Shown piece by piece: positions 43,927-53,082 of a stretch of 64,000 nt of DNA. Position 1 is the first letter of the stretch, and every line of letters starts with the position of its first letter. Source of the DNA: Mesobacillus persicus (lineage in GTDB: Bacteria > Bacillota > Bacilli > Bacillales > Cytobacillaceae); the NCBI RefSeq assembly GCF_900109925.1, contig NZ_FOBW01000001.1:186001-250000 (forward strand), given 5' to 3'. Below the pieces are notes generated by a model. It did not search any database, was not told the DNA's origin, and saw only the letters and a program-made list of their open reading frames with translations. The translations under genes were made by a program, and so were the position numbers.

Positions 43927-46176
43927 ATGACAAACACGAAAACCTATATAAAAGAATGGCAGCAAGCGCTGCAAAACGAAATCTCGTACTTAAAAAAATA
44001 TGGTGGAAACAAGGAGAGTGTGACGAACGGGCGTCTGTTATCAAAAGATGTGCTATTCACCTATTATTTTGACACTTCAGGTTCGCTACGGATACCTGTC
44101 GGCTCTGCTATTCGTTTGGAATGGGGTGGGCTCAAAACGAAGGGGCGGGTGCTTTCTTCAGAAGGAAAAGGGGTTATTTTAGCGCTTGAGAAATATCTTG
44201 GTGACTTGATTTCCGAGGCGTTTCTCTTACATGATCCTTGGGAGCTGCTTGAACACTTAATCGAGCGCTTTGATGAAATCAAAAAGAACAAATCAAAAAG
44301 GTTACGTGTGAAAAGGCTGATGGATCCATCGATGGAAGCGAAGCATCCAACGGAGAAGATAAAAAGCAATGTTCATGAACTGATCTTGAGGTCGAAGTAT
44401 AATCCTGTTACTTTTGTGTGGGGTCCACCTGGTACCGGGAAAACGCATACTCTTGCCAGAGTTACTGCCAATAAATATTTTCAGGAAAAACGCGTTCTCG
44501 TCTTGTCTCATAGCAATCAGGCAGTGGACGTTTTAATTGGTGAAATTTCTGCTTTTATAAAAAAACAAGATCGCTTTCGTGAAGGGGATGTCCTTCGCTA
44601 TGGAACGAACACGGGAGAAGCCCTTGGGAGTCATACGGGAATTACAACCAATCAGTTAATTGAAAAGCTAGATCCCGAACTTTCGAAACAGAAGGAACTC
44701 CTCATAGTAGAAAGACGTAATTTAAAACAGGATTTAGCTCGTTCCTTTAGTCAAAGAGATTCAAATGACTTATTGGAGATAGAAACAAAAATCGCGAGAA
44801 TACTTGATAAGGTTCGGCAAAAAGAGCTCGAGCTATTAAAGGAAGCATTGATTGTCGGTACAACGCTTGCGAAGGCTGCGAGTGACAGTGCGATTTATGA
44901 AAAGGATTATGACCTTGTCATTCTAGATGAAGCAAGTATGGCCTATGTTCCTCAAGCCGCATATGCAGCAACTTTGGGAAAGAGAGTCATCATTTGCGGA
45001 GATTTTAAGCAATTACCGCCAATTGCCTCGAGTAGGGATTCGCTTGTAACAAAATGGCTGAAAGAGGACGTCTTTCATCGAGCTGGTGTCACCACCTGGG
45101 TGAGCGAAGCAACACTTCATCCGCACCTATTTTTATTAAAAGAACAGCGAAGGATGCATCCTGATATCTCCGCATTTACAAATCGGTATATTTATCAGTC
45201 ATTGGTTACCGATCATGAGACGGTGTTTCGGAATCGAAACGAAATTGTTGCACGCCCACCCTTCCCTGAGCGTGCATCGATTCTTTTAGACACAAGTTAT
45301 ACTGGGGCGCACTGCATTAATGAAAAAGGAACGAATTCTCGAATAAATCCTTGGCAGCTATTATTGTCGTTTCAGTTGATTCATGAAGCATATCTTGGTG
45401 GTGCGACTTCAATCGGTTATGTAACGCCTTATCGAGCACAGGCTAACTTAATGCAGCTGTTGCTTGAGGAATTGTATCAAGAAGAACGACTAAATGCAGA
45501 CATCATTGCCGCAACAGTCCATAAATTCCAGGGCAGTGAACGTGATGTCATGATTTTTGATACTGTAGATAGTGCTCCACAAACACGTGCGGGGATGTTG
45601 CTCATTGGTAAAGACAGTGAACGATTAATTAATGTAGCAATTACACGTACAAGAGGAAAGTTTATTCATGTCAGTAACGAGGCATTTATTCGTGGTCATG
45701 TATATAGGGACAAGACGCTTCGGCAGCTTGTTGATCACCAAGTAAGCCATAAGCAACGAATTACGACAAAAGAAATTGGAAGTTGGATTAAAAATCAGCA
45801 TCCAAACCTTCAGTGGATGCATGCGCGAAAGTTAGAATATGTTTTTCAGGATATATTGGAGGCAAAGTCTACCATTGTCCTCTCGCTGCCGGAGGGTACG
45901 ATTTTAACTGCCGAATGGAGAAAACAATTGGTTAATAGGCAGAGTCAAATTAAATTGGTAGTTATTTCTAATGATGATTGGCAGGAGTTAGACGCTAATC
46001 AATTGGTTTATCAAGCCTTTCCGTTCCCGTTCCTCATTATCGATGAGCGTCTATGTTGGCTAGGGATGCCCCTTGAAGGAGCCCGCCAAGTGGAACCTCC
46101 TTACGTTGCTGCTAGGCTTGAATCCAAAACAATGTCCGAATATCTTTTAGGACAGGTTCTTAATCGTGAAAAATAA
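43927..46176 (+). CDS. Superfamily 1 helicase-like ATPase (UPF1/DNA2-like) with C-terminal PLD-like domain
   Basis: 749 aa. Helicase motifs in order: GPPGTGKTHT (Walker A, about 167), VLILSHSNQ-type Ia (LVLSHSNQAVD), LDEASMAY (Walker B), GDFKQLPPI (III), KEQRRMHP (IV), GYVTPYRAQ (V region), VHKFQGSERDVMIFD and NVAITRTRG (VI). The last about 130 residues, with AKSTIVLSLP, IKLVVISND and PFLIIDERLCWLG, look like a phospholipase-D-like fold lacking the HKD residues. Stand-alone gene with AAAGGAAG site. Target (DNA or RNA) unknown. Confidence 0.8.
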   Translation: MTNTKTYIKEWQQALQNEISYLKKYGGNKESVTNGRLLSKDVLFTYYFDTSGSLRIPVGSAIRLEWGGLKTKGRVLSSEGKGVILALEKYLGDLISEAFLLHDPWELLEHLIERFDEIKKNKSKRLRVKRLMDPSMEAKHPTEKIKSNVHELILRSKYNPVTFVWGPPGTGKTHTLARVTANKYFQEKRVLVLSHSNQAVDVLIGEISAFIKKQDRFREGDVLRYGTNTGEALGSHTGITTNQLIEKLDPELSKQKELLIVERRNLKQDLARSFSQRDSNDLLEIETKIARILDKVRQKELELLKEALIVGTTLAKAASDSAIYEKDYDLVILDEASMAYVPQAAYAATLGKRVIICGDFKQLPPIASSRDSLVTKWLKEDVFHRAGVTTWVSEATLHPHLFLLKEQRRMHPDISAFTNRYIYQSLVTDHETVFRNRNEIVARPPFPERASILLDTSYTGAHCINEKGTNSRINPWQLLLSFQLIHEAYLGGATSIGYVTPYRAQANLMQLLLEELYQEERLNADIIAATVHKFQGSERDVMIFDTVDSAPQTRAGMLLIGKDSERLINVAITRTRGKFIHVSNEAFIRGHVYRDKTLRQLVDHQVSHKQRITTKEIGSWIKNQHPNLQWMHARKLEYVFQDILEAKSTIVLSLPEGTILTAEWRKQLVNRQSQIKLVVISNDDWQELDANQLVYQAFPFPFLIIDERLCWLGMPLEGARQVEPPYVAARLESKTMSEYLLGQVLNREK

Positions 46177-46194
46177 ACTTTATTTAAAAAGATT

Positions 46195-46235
46195 AATAAG
46201 CATGAAGCTAAAAGGTAAGAGCTTCATGCTTATTT
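46195..46235. terminator. Terminator between convergent genes
   Basis: 15-bp perfect stem AATAAGCATGAAGCT / AGCTTCATGCTTATT. Confidence 0.85.
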
Positions 46236-46259
46236 ACATTAAAAGAGATTACCATTTAT

Positions 46260-46511
46260 TTAAAAATAGAAAGGGGCTCCATATCCATATCCGTATCCAT
46301 AAGGGAAACCACCGAATGCTGCTGCTCCTAAAGCGCCTCCTAGCGCACCAGCAAGTAACGGGGCTCCGAAGCCAAATCCGAACGGAGCTCCAAATCCGAA
46401 GGGTCTACCGAAGCCAAATGGTCTACCGAATGGTCGACCATACCCCCATGGGCGGCGCCCTATAATTCTCGTGTCATGTGGATTTACTAACATACCCTGG
46501 CCATAATTCAT
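46260..46511 (-). CDS. Gly/Phe/Tyr-rich small protein (spore-coat-like)
   Basis: An 83-aa low-complexity protein: RPWGYGRPFGRPFGFG repeats, an Ala/Gly-rich hydrophobic centre (LLAGALGGALGAAAFGG), and a YGYGYGYG tail. Such glycine-aromatic proteins occur in Bacillus spore coats or on cell surfaces. ATG 46511 follows AGGAGG at 9-10 bases; an in-frame TTG 6 bases earlier is less likely. The plus-strand frame opposite is an artefact. Confidence 0.65.
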   Translation of the reverse strand: MNYGQGMLVNPHDTRIIGRRPWGYGRPFGRPFGFGRPFGFGAPFGFGFGAPLLAGALGGALGAAAFGGFPYGYGYGYGAPFYF

Positions 46512-46674
46512 CCCCAAATTTCCTCCTCTTTATTTTTATTCACTGAATTATATGCATTTACCTAGTCCTACTATTGGGTTAACGCCTGTATGGAGGAAAA
46601 ATTAGGCATAAAAGTTTAGAAACTGATTTAAGAACAAACTAAAAAGGAAAGAATTGCGTTTAGAGGTGTACGCT

Positions 46675-47076
46675 ATGAAAGAGAATAAAAAGGGCAAACA
46701 GAGTGTAAATGATCAAAACCTATTTATAAATAACCGCATAAAAAATGAAATAGAGGGGTTAACTTTTACAAAAAACTTTCGCTCTGCGACGGCGGAGGAA
46801 TGGTATGTGTTCCTTCCTAGTTTTAAGGACCCACAAACTGGAGGGGCAGCTGGTAAAGCAATTATCCATTATAATCTCTATGGAAACCGGGATGTTTATA
46901 TAAATACGACGATTATTTTTGACGACCCAGATATGCATAATGAAAATATCCAGCCAGTTGTGATTTCCATTGTAGATGAAATTATAAACCGCCTTGTTGG
47001 TTATGCTGATACGCTATTAGCTGTACATGCGGGAGAAAACTCCTACCAGGCGGTCTATAAGGCAGAAGGCTCTTAA
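46675..47076 (+). CDS. Conserved hypothetical protein
   Basis: 133 aa, soluble. A polar N-terminus (KENKKGKQSVNDQNLF) precedes a compact alpha/beta part with EEWYVFLPSFKDPQTGGAAGKA, RDVYINTTIIFDDPD and PVVISIVDEIINRLVGYADTLL. ATG 46675 follows GAGGTG; the frame's upstream TTG has no site. No family recognised and no catalytic pattern seen. Confidence 0.6.
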   Translation: MKENKKGKQSVNDQNLFINNRIKNEIEGLTFTKNFRSATAEEWYVFLPSFKDPQTGGAAGKAIIHYNLYGNRDVYINTTIIFDDPDMHNENIQPVVISIVDEIINRLVGYADTLLAVHAGENSYQAVYKAEGS

Positions 47077-47252
47077 AGAAAAGGCCGAAATAGAGAATCT
47101 AATAGAGGATCTAAAAAAGGATTCTCTTGAAAATTATCAAAATTATCCGTAAAGTGTAGTAAAACAGAACAGACAGTTATAAAATGAAAGGAGGTTAGTT
47201 TATTGAAAAAGAACTATTAATCAACGAAACATATGTTTAAGGAGTGGATGAA

Positions 47253-48434
47253 ATGAAAGCGGTTTATTTAGTAGAAGGGGCTCGAACACCTTTTGGTAGT
47301 TTTGGAGGTTCGTTAAAATCCGTATCAGACATTGATTTAGGGGTAGTTGCAAGTAAGGAGGCCCTTAAGAGAAGTGGAGTACCTGCAAAGGATATCGATC
47401 ATGTTTTCTTTGGGAATGTTATACATACAACCAAGGCTGCTTCCTACCTGTCTCGTCATATTGCTCTTAAATCGGGAGTTCCTATCGAAGTCCCTGCTTT
47501 AACAGTAAATCGACTTTGTGGATCAGGGTTGCAGGCTGTAGTCTCAGGTGTTCAAGCGATCATGTTGGGTGATGCCAATACAGTCTTGGCAGGCGGTGCT
47601 GAAAATATGAGTCAATCTCCGCATGTTTTACGAAACACCCGTTTTGGTACTGGTTTAAAAACACCTGAAATTGATGATATGCTTACCTTGACTTTGCAAG
47701 ACCAATATACAGGTTGTGGCATGGGGATTACAGCTGAAAATTTAGCTGAACAATACGAGATTACTAGAGAAGAACAAGATCAATTTGCTCAATTGTCCCA
47801 TCAAAGGGCATCCGCAGCAAGGGAGTCAGGAAGATTTCAAAAGGAAATCGTTTCGGTGGAAGTACCTAGTCGCAAAGGACCAACAATCGTTCTTGAAGAT
47901 GAGCATATTAAACCAGAAACAACGGTTGAGAAGCTCTCAGGCCTAAGGGCTGCATTCAAAAAAGATGGCTCAGTTACCGCTGGAAATGCAAGTGGAATTA
48001 ACGATGGGGCAGCTGCAGTTGTATTGGTTTCCGAACAATATCTTGAAGAACATCCAGAAGTAAAACCGTTGGCCAAAATCATCTCCTACGGAGTCGCTGG
48101 GGTTGACCCTACGGTAATGGGAATTGGTCCAGTTCCAGCTAGTAAGATAGCTATTTCAAAAGCGGGATTAAGCTGGAATGAGATTGACCTAATCGAATTA
48201 AACGAAGCGTTTGCTGCGCAATCTTTAGCTGTAATGAAAGAACTTAGCCTTAGTCAGGAAAAAGTGAATGTAAATGGCGGGGCCATTGCTCTAGGTCATC
48301 CAGTTGGGGCTAGTGGAACGAGAATCCTTCATTCCCTTGCGTTGGAATTAAGAGCAAGACAAGGAAAATACGGCTTAGCTACGTTATGTATTGGTGGCGG
48401 GCAAGGGATCTCAATGATTATTGAGAGCGTGTAG
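47253..48434 (+). CDS. Acetyl-CoA acetyltransferase (thiolase)
   Basis: A 393-aa thiolase. Nucleophile C89 in NRLCGSGLQ, His in ALGHPVGASGTR and the second Cys in LCIGGGQG near the C-terminus are all present. Catalyses acetoacetyl-CoA formation or thiolysis, in fatty-acid or butanoate metabolism. ATG 47253 sits behind AAGGAG; a GTG 9 bases upstream is possible. Stand-alone; no FadR box noticed. Terminator 48481-48516. Confidence 0.92.
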   Translation: MKAVYLVEGARTPFGSFGGSLKSVSDIDLGVVASKEALKRSGVPAKDIDHVFFGNVIHTTKAASYLSRHIALKSGVPIEVPALTVNRLCGSGLQAVVSGVQAIMLGDANTVLAGGAENMSQSPHVLRNTRFGTGLKTPEIDDMLTLTLQDQYTGCGMGITAENLAEQYEITREEQDQFAQLSHQRASAARESGRFQKEIVSVEVPSRKGPTIVLEDEHIKPETTVEKLSGLRAAFKKDGSVTAGNASGINDGAAAVVLVSEQYLEEHPEVKPLAKIISYGVAGVDPTVMGIGPVPASKIAISKAGLSWNEIDLIELNEAFAAQSLAVMKELSLSQEKVNVNGGAIALGHPVGASGTRILHSLALELRARQGKYGLATLCIGGGQGISMIIESV

Positions 48435-48480
48435 AAAACTGAATAAATTGGTAGATTGTGATAATCTTATTTTATATGTT

Positions 48481-48517
48481 AGCACCATAAACAGATGTTT
48501 ATGGTGCTGTTTTTTAT
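48481..48517 (+). terminator. Rho-independent terminator
   Basis: 12-bp perfect stem AGCACCATAAAC / GTTTATGGTGCT followed by a T run after the thiolase gene. Confidence 0.9.
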
Positions 48518-48536
48518 CGTTGTTAAAACATTTTTG

Positions 48537-48565
48537 TTTACCCCGTGGGGTAATTAAGATAAAAT
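48537..48565 (+). promoter_or_regulatory. Promoter overlapped by a CsoR/CstR-family-like palindrome
   Basis: TTTACC (48537-48542) and TAAAAT (48560-48565) are 17 bp apart. TTACCCCGTGGGGTAA (48538-48553), a palindrome except for its centre, covers the -35 and spacer. C/G-tract palindromes of this form are typical operators of the CsoR/RcnR/CstR family. Confidence 0.55.
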
Positions 48566-48590
48566 TAGACGATAGGAGGAGGAGGAAATC

Positions 48591-48638
48591 ATGCTAATTG
48601 AAAATAAAAATCGGCCATTCGAAAAGAGGCTTATGTGA
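48591..48638 (+). CDS. 15-codon leader ORF coupled to the MFS transporter
   Basis: MLIENKNRPFEKRLM, starting behind an excellent AGGAGGAGG site. Its TGA shares one base with the transporter ATG (TGATG), so translation of the leader should feed into the transporter gene. The peptide itself looks without function. Confidence 0.45.
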   Translation: MLIENKNRPFEKRLM

Positions 48639-49936
48639 TGTCAGATAGATCTGAAACTTTAAAAGCCAAAGAACAACCAGCTTGGCTACAAACATATATT
48701 GATTCCCCGGAAAAGCAACGTCAGCTCTATCGTCGGACATTGCTTATTGTAGTAATTTCCCAAATTTTTGGTGGGGCAGGACTTGCGGCGGGGATAACTG
48801 TGGGTGCCCTTCTCGCCCAAGACATGCTGGGCACAGACGGTTTTGCAGGAATTCCGATTGCACTATTCACTCTAGGTTCAGCTGGGGCGGCCTTTCTAGT
48901 AGGAAGACTCTCCCAACGTTTTGGGCGACGCTTTGGTCTTGCCTCAGGTTTCCTGGCTGGTGGAGTTGGTGCTTTGGGCGTCGTCATATCAGCCGTTACC
49001 AATCATGTTCCACTTCTGTTTGTGTCACTCATTGTTTATGGTGCTGGAACCGCAACGAATTTACTAGCTCGCTATGCAGGTACAGACTTGGCCAATTCTA
49101 AACAACGTGCAACAGCTGTGAGTATCGCAATGGTTTTCACTACCTTTGGAGCTGTGGCAGGACCTAACTTGGTGGAGGTTATGGGTAATGTTGCAATCAG
49201 GATTGGGGTCCCCCCTTTAGCAGGTACGTTTATCCTTGCAGGTGCAGCTTATCTTCTAGCAGGATTGGTTATTCTTGCCTTCATGCGTCCAGACCCTTTA
49301 ATCGTTGCAAAAGCACTAGCGAGTATTCAGAAACCGGATGAGCGGCAACTAGTTTCGGATAACAATCCTATCGAGTTAAATAAACGTGGGGTCGTTGTCG
49401 GTGCAACAGTTATGGTTTTAACTCAAATGGTGATGATTGCTATTATGACCATGACGCCCGTTCATATGGGTCACCACGGACATGATCTGAATGGAATTGG
49501 ATTGGTTATCGGGATTCATATAGGTGCGATGTTTCTACCCTCTCTTATAACGGGTATTCTTGTCGATAAGGTTGGACGCACAGCAATGGCGATTGCATCA
49601 GGTGCCACTTTACTTGTTGCGGGTGGATTATCTGCTGTTGCACCTGGTGATTCAATGATTATCCTAACGATCGCTCTCGCTTTACTTGGCCTTGGTTGGA
49701 ACTTTGGTCTAATTAGTGGTACAGCGCTAATCGTGGATTCAACAACCCCAGCCACGCGTGCAAAAACACAAGGTTCCGTTGATGTTATGATTGCTTTGTC
49801 TGGGGCAGCTGGTGGCGCATTATCTGGAGTCGTTGTCGCTCATTCTAGTTTTGCAGTCCTTTCAATTTTAGGAGGAGTTCTGTCACTAATCCTAATTCCA
49901 GTTGTTCTTTGGTCTCGCAAAACTCAGGTAAGTTAA
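48638..49936 (+). CDS. MFS transporter
   Basis: A 432-aa major facilitator protein with 12 hydrophobic segments. The loop 2-3 signature is GRLSQRFGRRFGL and the corresponding second-half motif is DKVGRTAM. Mid-protein MTPVHMGHHGHDL is a His-rich extracytoplasmic segment. Substrate unknown; the CsoR-family-like operator upstream suggests metal, formaldehyde or sulfur stress as inducer (inference). ATG 48638 overlaps the leader stop and is preceded by AAGAGG. Confidence 0.82.
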   Translation: MSDRSETLKAKEQPAWLQTYIDSPEKQRQLYRRTLLIVVISQIFGGAGLAAGITVGALLAQDMLGTDGFAGIPIALFTLGSAGAAFLVGRLSQRFGRRFGLASGFLAGGVGALGVVISAVTNHVPLLFVSLIVYGAGTATNLLARYAGTDLANSKQRATAVSIAMVFTTFGAVAGPNLVEVMGNVAIRIGVPPLAGTFILAGAAYLLAGLVILAFMRPDPLIVAKALASIQKPDERQLVSDNNPIELNKRGVVVGATVMVLTQMVMIAIMTMTPVHMGHHGHDLNGIGLVIGIHIGAMFLPSLITGILVDKVGRTAMAIASGATLLVAGGLSAVAPGDSMIILTIALALLGLGWNFGLISGTALIVDSTTPATRAKTQGSVDVMIALSGAAGGALSGVVVAHSSFAVLSILGGVLSLILIPVVLWSRKTQVS

Positions 49937-50152
49937 GCACCGTTAAGTCTAAAAAAAGAATAGAGTCTGTCTTAATATAATTGGTCGTTTTCTACTATTT
50001 TAGAAATCGGCTTTTTTCAAATTCAAATGTTAATTCCTTAGCAGGGGTATCGTACCTTCTATCTCATTTGACATTGTTCTTGTTTAGACGAATGGTTAAA
50101 ATTACAATAAAAATAAACACTAATGCATACAAGATCATAGGGAGGAATTTTT

Positions 50153-50902
50153 GTGAGTTTTTTAAATAAGACAATCATTGTAACTGGTGCAGCAAAGGGA
50201 ATTGGAAAGACTATCGCTGAAATGTATGCAGAAAATGGGGCCAATGTGATTTTAGCCGACGTCGATAGCCAAGCAGGAGAGCAAACAGCAAGAAACATAA
50301 AAGCAAAAGGCGGACGAGCTATGTTTGTCCAAACCGATGTTAGACAAGAAGCTAGTATTGTCCAGTTGATGAAAACGGCACAGAATACATATGGAACAAT
50401 CAATATTTTAATCAATAATGCAGGAAAAGGGTTATTTAAATCCGTCTATGAGGTTACCTTGGAAGAATGGGACGATGTATTGAATACCAATTTAAGAAGT
50501 GTCTTTCTTGCCTCTCGTGAAGCAGCGAAGTATATGCGTGGAAATCATGAAGGTGGCGCAATTATCAATCTCGCATCGACAAGAGCCCTCATGTCTGAGC
50601 CCAGCTCGGAGTCTTATGCAGCATCTAAGGGCGGAATTGTTGCCATCACCCACGCACTCGCCACCTCCCTTGGTGCAGACCGAATCACGGTAAATGCAAT
50701 TTCTCCTGGGTGGATTGAAACCGGAGACTACTCAAAATTATCAGAAGCGGATCATGCCCAGCATCTATCCAAGCGAGTGGGAAAACCAGAGGATGTTGCA
50801 CGTGCTTGTCTATATTTGACAGCGAAGGAAAACGATTTTGTAACTGGGGTCAACCTTGTTATTGACGGTGGCATGACAAGAAAAATGATTTATGAAGAAT
50901 AA
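50153..50902 (+). CDS. SDR family oxidoreductase
   Basis: A 249-aa classical short-chain dehydrogenase. Cofactor loop TGAAKGIGK, NNAGKG, catalytic Ser (LASTRA region) and YxxxK in YAASKGG, followed by NAISPGWIETG and DGGMTRKM at the C-terminus. NAD(P)-dependent; substrate unknown. GTG start behind GGGAGGAA. The stretch 49937-50152 before it has no clear promoter or RNA. Confidence 0.88.
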   Translation: MSFLNKTIIVTGAAKGIGKTIAEMYAENGANVILADVDSQAGEQTARNIKAKGGRAMFVQTDVRQEASIVQLMKTAQNTYGTINILINNAGKGLFKSVYEVTLEEWDDVLNTNLRSVFLASREAAKYMRGNHEGGAIINLASTRALMSEPSSESYAASKGGIVAITHALATSLGADRITVNAISPGWIETGDYSKLSEADHAQHLSKRVGKPEDVARACLYLTAKENDFVTGVNLVIDGGMTRKMIYEE

Positions 50903-51072
50903 GGACACTCTTTTCTTCGGTAATTGAGAGTAGGGTTCCAACCCATGTTCTATTAATCTAATCAGTTGTAATTCTACAAAAATTTGTTTAATCTAACTAT
51001 AGGTAAAATGAATCAAGGATTCCCCACAGAAATTTGCACAGTCGATCACAACTCCCAAAGGAGACGGATTTC

Positions 51073-51915
51073 ATGGATAAAATAAGACAAATCTCTAGTG
51101 AGCTCAGAGATTGGATTATTAGTACCTTAAATAATGGTGTCAGTCCCGTCGCAATTGCAGATGCTATGATAAAAAAAGGATTTGATCCAAAATTTGCTTA
51201 TGAAGCTCTTTTTCGAATAGTCGGGAACGAATCAATTAAAACAAGTGAAACTAACTTAAACACCTATCAATCTGAACTTCCCGAGATTGGAAAAAAGGGG
51301 AATGTTATTACTACTACTGATAGGGAAGTTAAAGTTCTTTCAAGAGTAGAGAAGCCATTTATTCTGCACCTTGATCATGTTTTAAGTATTGAGGAATGCG
51401 ATGAACTTATAAACCTGTCAAAAGATCGCCTGCAACCATCTCGTATCGTCGATCCCACTACTGGGGAAGAGAAGGTAGCACCTGGCAGAACAAGTAAAGG
51501 GATGCATTATACCATTCGTGAAAACGCATTAATCACGACAATTGAGAATCGGATAGCTGGATTAACCGATTTCCCAGTTGAGAATGGGGAAGGTCTACAG
51601 GTTTTAAATTATGACATTGGGGAAGAGTATAAACAGCATTTTGACTATTTTCCGCCGAATAAAGTTGACCACGATAAAGGTGGCCAACGGGTTGGTACCT
51701 TTTTAATTTACCTAAACGATGTCATTGAGGGTGGCGAGACGGTGTTTCCAAAAGCAGGTGTCTCCATCGTTCCCAAAAAAGGTTCAGCGGTTTATTTCCA
51801 TTATGGAAATAGCAAAGAGCAAGTGGACCGGATGTCCGTCCATAGCAGTGTGCCTATCGTTAAGGGAGAAAAATGGGTAGCGACAAAATGGATTCGCCAA
51901 GGTAAAATTTATTGA
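51073..51915 (+). CDS. Prolyl 4-hydroxylase-like 2OG-Fe(II) oxygenase
   Basis: 280 aa. The N-terminal about 95 residues are a helical extension. The C-terminal double-stranded beta-helix has Fe(II) ligands H189, D191 (QHFDYF) and H257 (SVHSSVP), and 2-oxoglutarate-binding K267 (KGEKWVATKW). This layout resembles the B. anthracis P4H enzyme, which acts on proline-rich or collagen-like peptides. ATG 51073 follows AAAGGAG, so the longer frame from 51034 is rejected. Confidence 0.87.
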   Translation: MDKIRQISSELRDWIISTLNNGVSPVAIADAMIKKGFDPKFAYEALFRIVGNESIKTSETNLNTYQSELPEIGKKGNVITTTDREVKVLSRVEKPFILHLDHVLSIEECDELINLSKDRLQPSRIVDPTTGEEKVAPGRTSKGMHYTIRENALITTIENRIAGLTDFPVENGEGLQVLNYDIGEEYKQHFDYFPPNKVDHDKGGQRVGTFLIYLNDVIEGGETVFPKAGVSIVPKKGSAVYFHYGNSKEQVDRMSVHSSVPIVKGEKWVATKWIRQGKIY

Positions 51916-52054
51916 ATGTATTAAACAAATAAACTTCTAAACCGAAAAAAACATGATTTTACAGTTCTGATAAATGTACACAAGGTAAGAAAGTTGTTAC
52001 TATTGTTATATATGAAAAATAAAGACAATGTTCATTGGAAGGTGTGTTAAGTAT

Positions 52055-52549
52055 ATGACAAATCAAACAAATGAAACGCTTTTTAAGGAAGTAATGGGGA
52101 ATTATCCAACAGGAGTGACGGTTGTTACAACGGTTGATGAAAATGGAACTCCACTTGGATTAACGGTCAATTCCTTTGCATCGGTATCAATTGATCCATT
52201 ACTTATCCTTTGGTCCATTGATAAGCGCGTTTCCTCGCATGATGTGTTTAAAAACACAGATAAATTCGCCGTCCATGTTCTAGCTGGCGACCAAAGTGAT
52301 ATCTGCGGATTATTTGCAACAAAGGGGACAGATCGTTTTAGCAATTGTGAATGGCAGCTATCTAATCAAAAGCTTCCAGTAATTGCAGGAGCAGCAGGAG
52401 TTTTACAATGTAAAACCTTTAAAACGATTGATGCTGGTGATCATACCATTTTAATTGGTGAAGTAGTCGAAATTGAGAGCAACAACAAAGAACCACTTTT
52501 ATATCACAAAAGAAAATTCGGGCCAATTCCGGATGAATTTTATAAATAG
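52055..52549 (+). CDS. Flavin reductase-like domain protein
   Basis: A 164-aa FMN-binding split-barrel protein of the HpaC/NTA-monooxygenase component B type: MGNYPTGVTVVTT, LTVNSFASVSIDPLLILWSI, and HTILIGEV with a late His. Supplies reduced flavin to a monooxygenase or reduces a small substrate. ATG 52055 behind GGAAGGTG. No monooxygenase partner is adjacent; the luciferase-like protein at 33 kb is a possible but unproven partner. Confidence 0.83.
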   Translation: MTNQTNETLFKEVMGNYPTGVTVVTTVDENGTPLGLTVNSFASVSIDPLLILWSIDKRVSSHDVFKNTDKFAVHVLAGDQSDICGLFATKGTDRFSNCEWQLSNQKLPVIAGAAGVLQCKTFKTIDAGDHTILIGEVVEIESNNKEPLLYHKRKFGPIPDEFYK

Positions 52550-52556
52550 GCTTCAG

Positions 52557-52588
52557 CCCCCCTCCCTTGTAAAGGAAGGGGTTTTTTA
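52557..52588 (+). terminator. Rho-independent terminator
   Basis: CCCCTCCCTT / AAGGAAGGGG stem with TTTTTT after the flavin reductase gene. Confidence 0.85.
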
Positions 52589-52802
52589 ATGTAATAAATC
52601 TTACATTGTATTATTCATTTATGCCTGACTTATTTTCCGTAAAAACCAAAATTATATCCATGGAAAGATTGTTATCCATTTCATATTTCAACTACCTTGT
52701 ACTTTTAGGATTTTTCCTAATTGTGAGGGGAAACTATTTGAAAAGGTTTTTTCCTTTTGCTTTCCTATATCTTGTTGGTTCTTAATAATGGAGGTGGATA
52801 AT

Positions 52803-53078
52803 TTGGAAAAAGATGAATCAATTCGTGATTTAATTACTGTGGAAGATGAGACAGGTAAAGAAATGTCATATGAGGTAGAAGCTTTATTTGACATGCAAGG
52901 AGAAACGTATGCTCTATTAAGATCAGACGATGACACGATATTAATGCAGGTTGAAGAGGATGAGCAAGGCCAACACCTTGTAGGTCTGTCGAATGAAACG
53001 GAAAAAGAAGCCATTCTTGATGCTTATCAAATAGCAGTTGATGCTGCACCTGCGGATGAATATAAAGGAGACTTATAA
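52803..53078 (+). CDS. DUF1292 family protein
   Basis: A 91-aa acidic protein with ITVEDETGKEMSYEVEALFD, ETYALLRSDDD and LMQVEEDEQG, which is the DUF1292 (YrzB-like) pattern of Firmicutes. Function unknown. TTG 52803 is chosen because GGAGGTGG is 5 bases upstream; ATG 52788 in the same frame overlaps that site and is unlikely. First of three consecutive small genes. Confidence 0.75.
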   Translation: MEKDESIRDLITVEDETGKEMSYEVEALFDMQGETYALLRSDDDTILMQVEEDEQGQHLVGLSNETEKEAILDAYQIAVDAAPADEYKGDL

Positions 53079-53082
53079 GGAA

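Noticed and set aside
46166-46465. 99-aa plus-strand ORF
   Set aside because: Antisense to the Gly/Tyr-rich gene and the terminator; Arg/His/Leu-rich product typical of reverse reading of such repeats.
47203-47252. Mini-ORFs of 5-7 codons before the thiolase gene
   Set aside because: Several overlapping tiny frames near ribosome-site-like sequence; no attenuator structure or regulatory codons seen.
49981-50169. 62-aa ORF before the SDR gene
   Set aside because: No ribosome site, odd composition, overlaps the SDR start with its clear GGGAGG.
52738-52785. 15-codon hydrophobic ORF (TTG start) before the DUF1292 gene
   Set aside because: It has a ribosome-site-like AGGGGA but is very short and without a recognisable pattern; could be chance.
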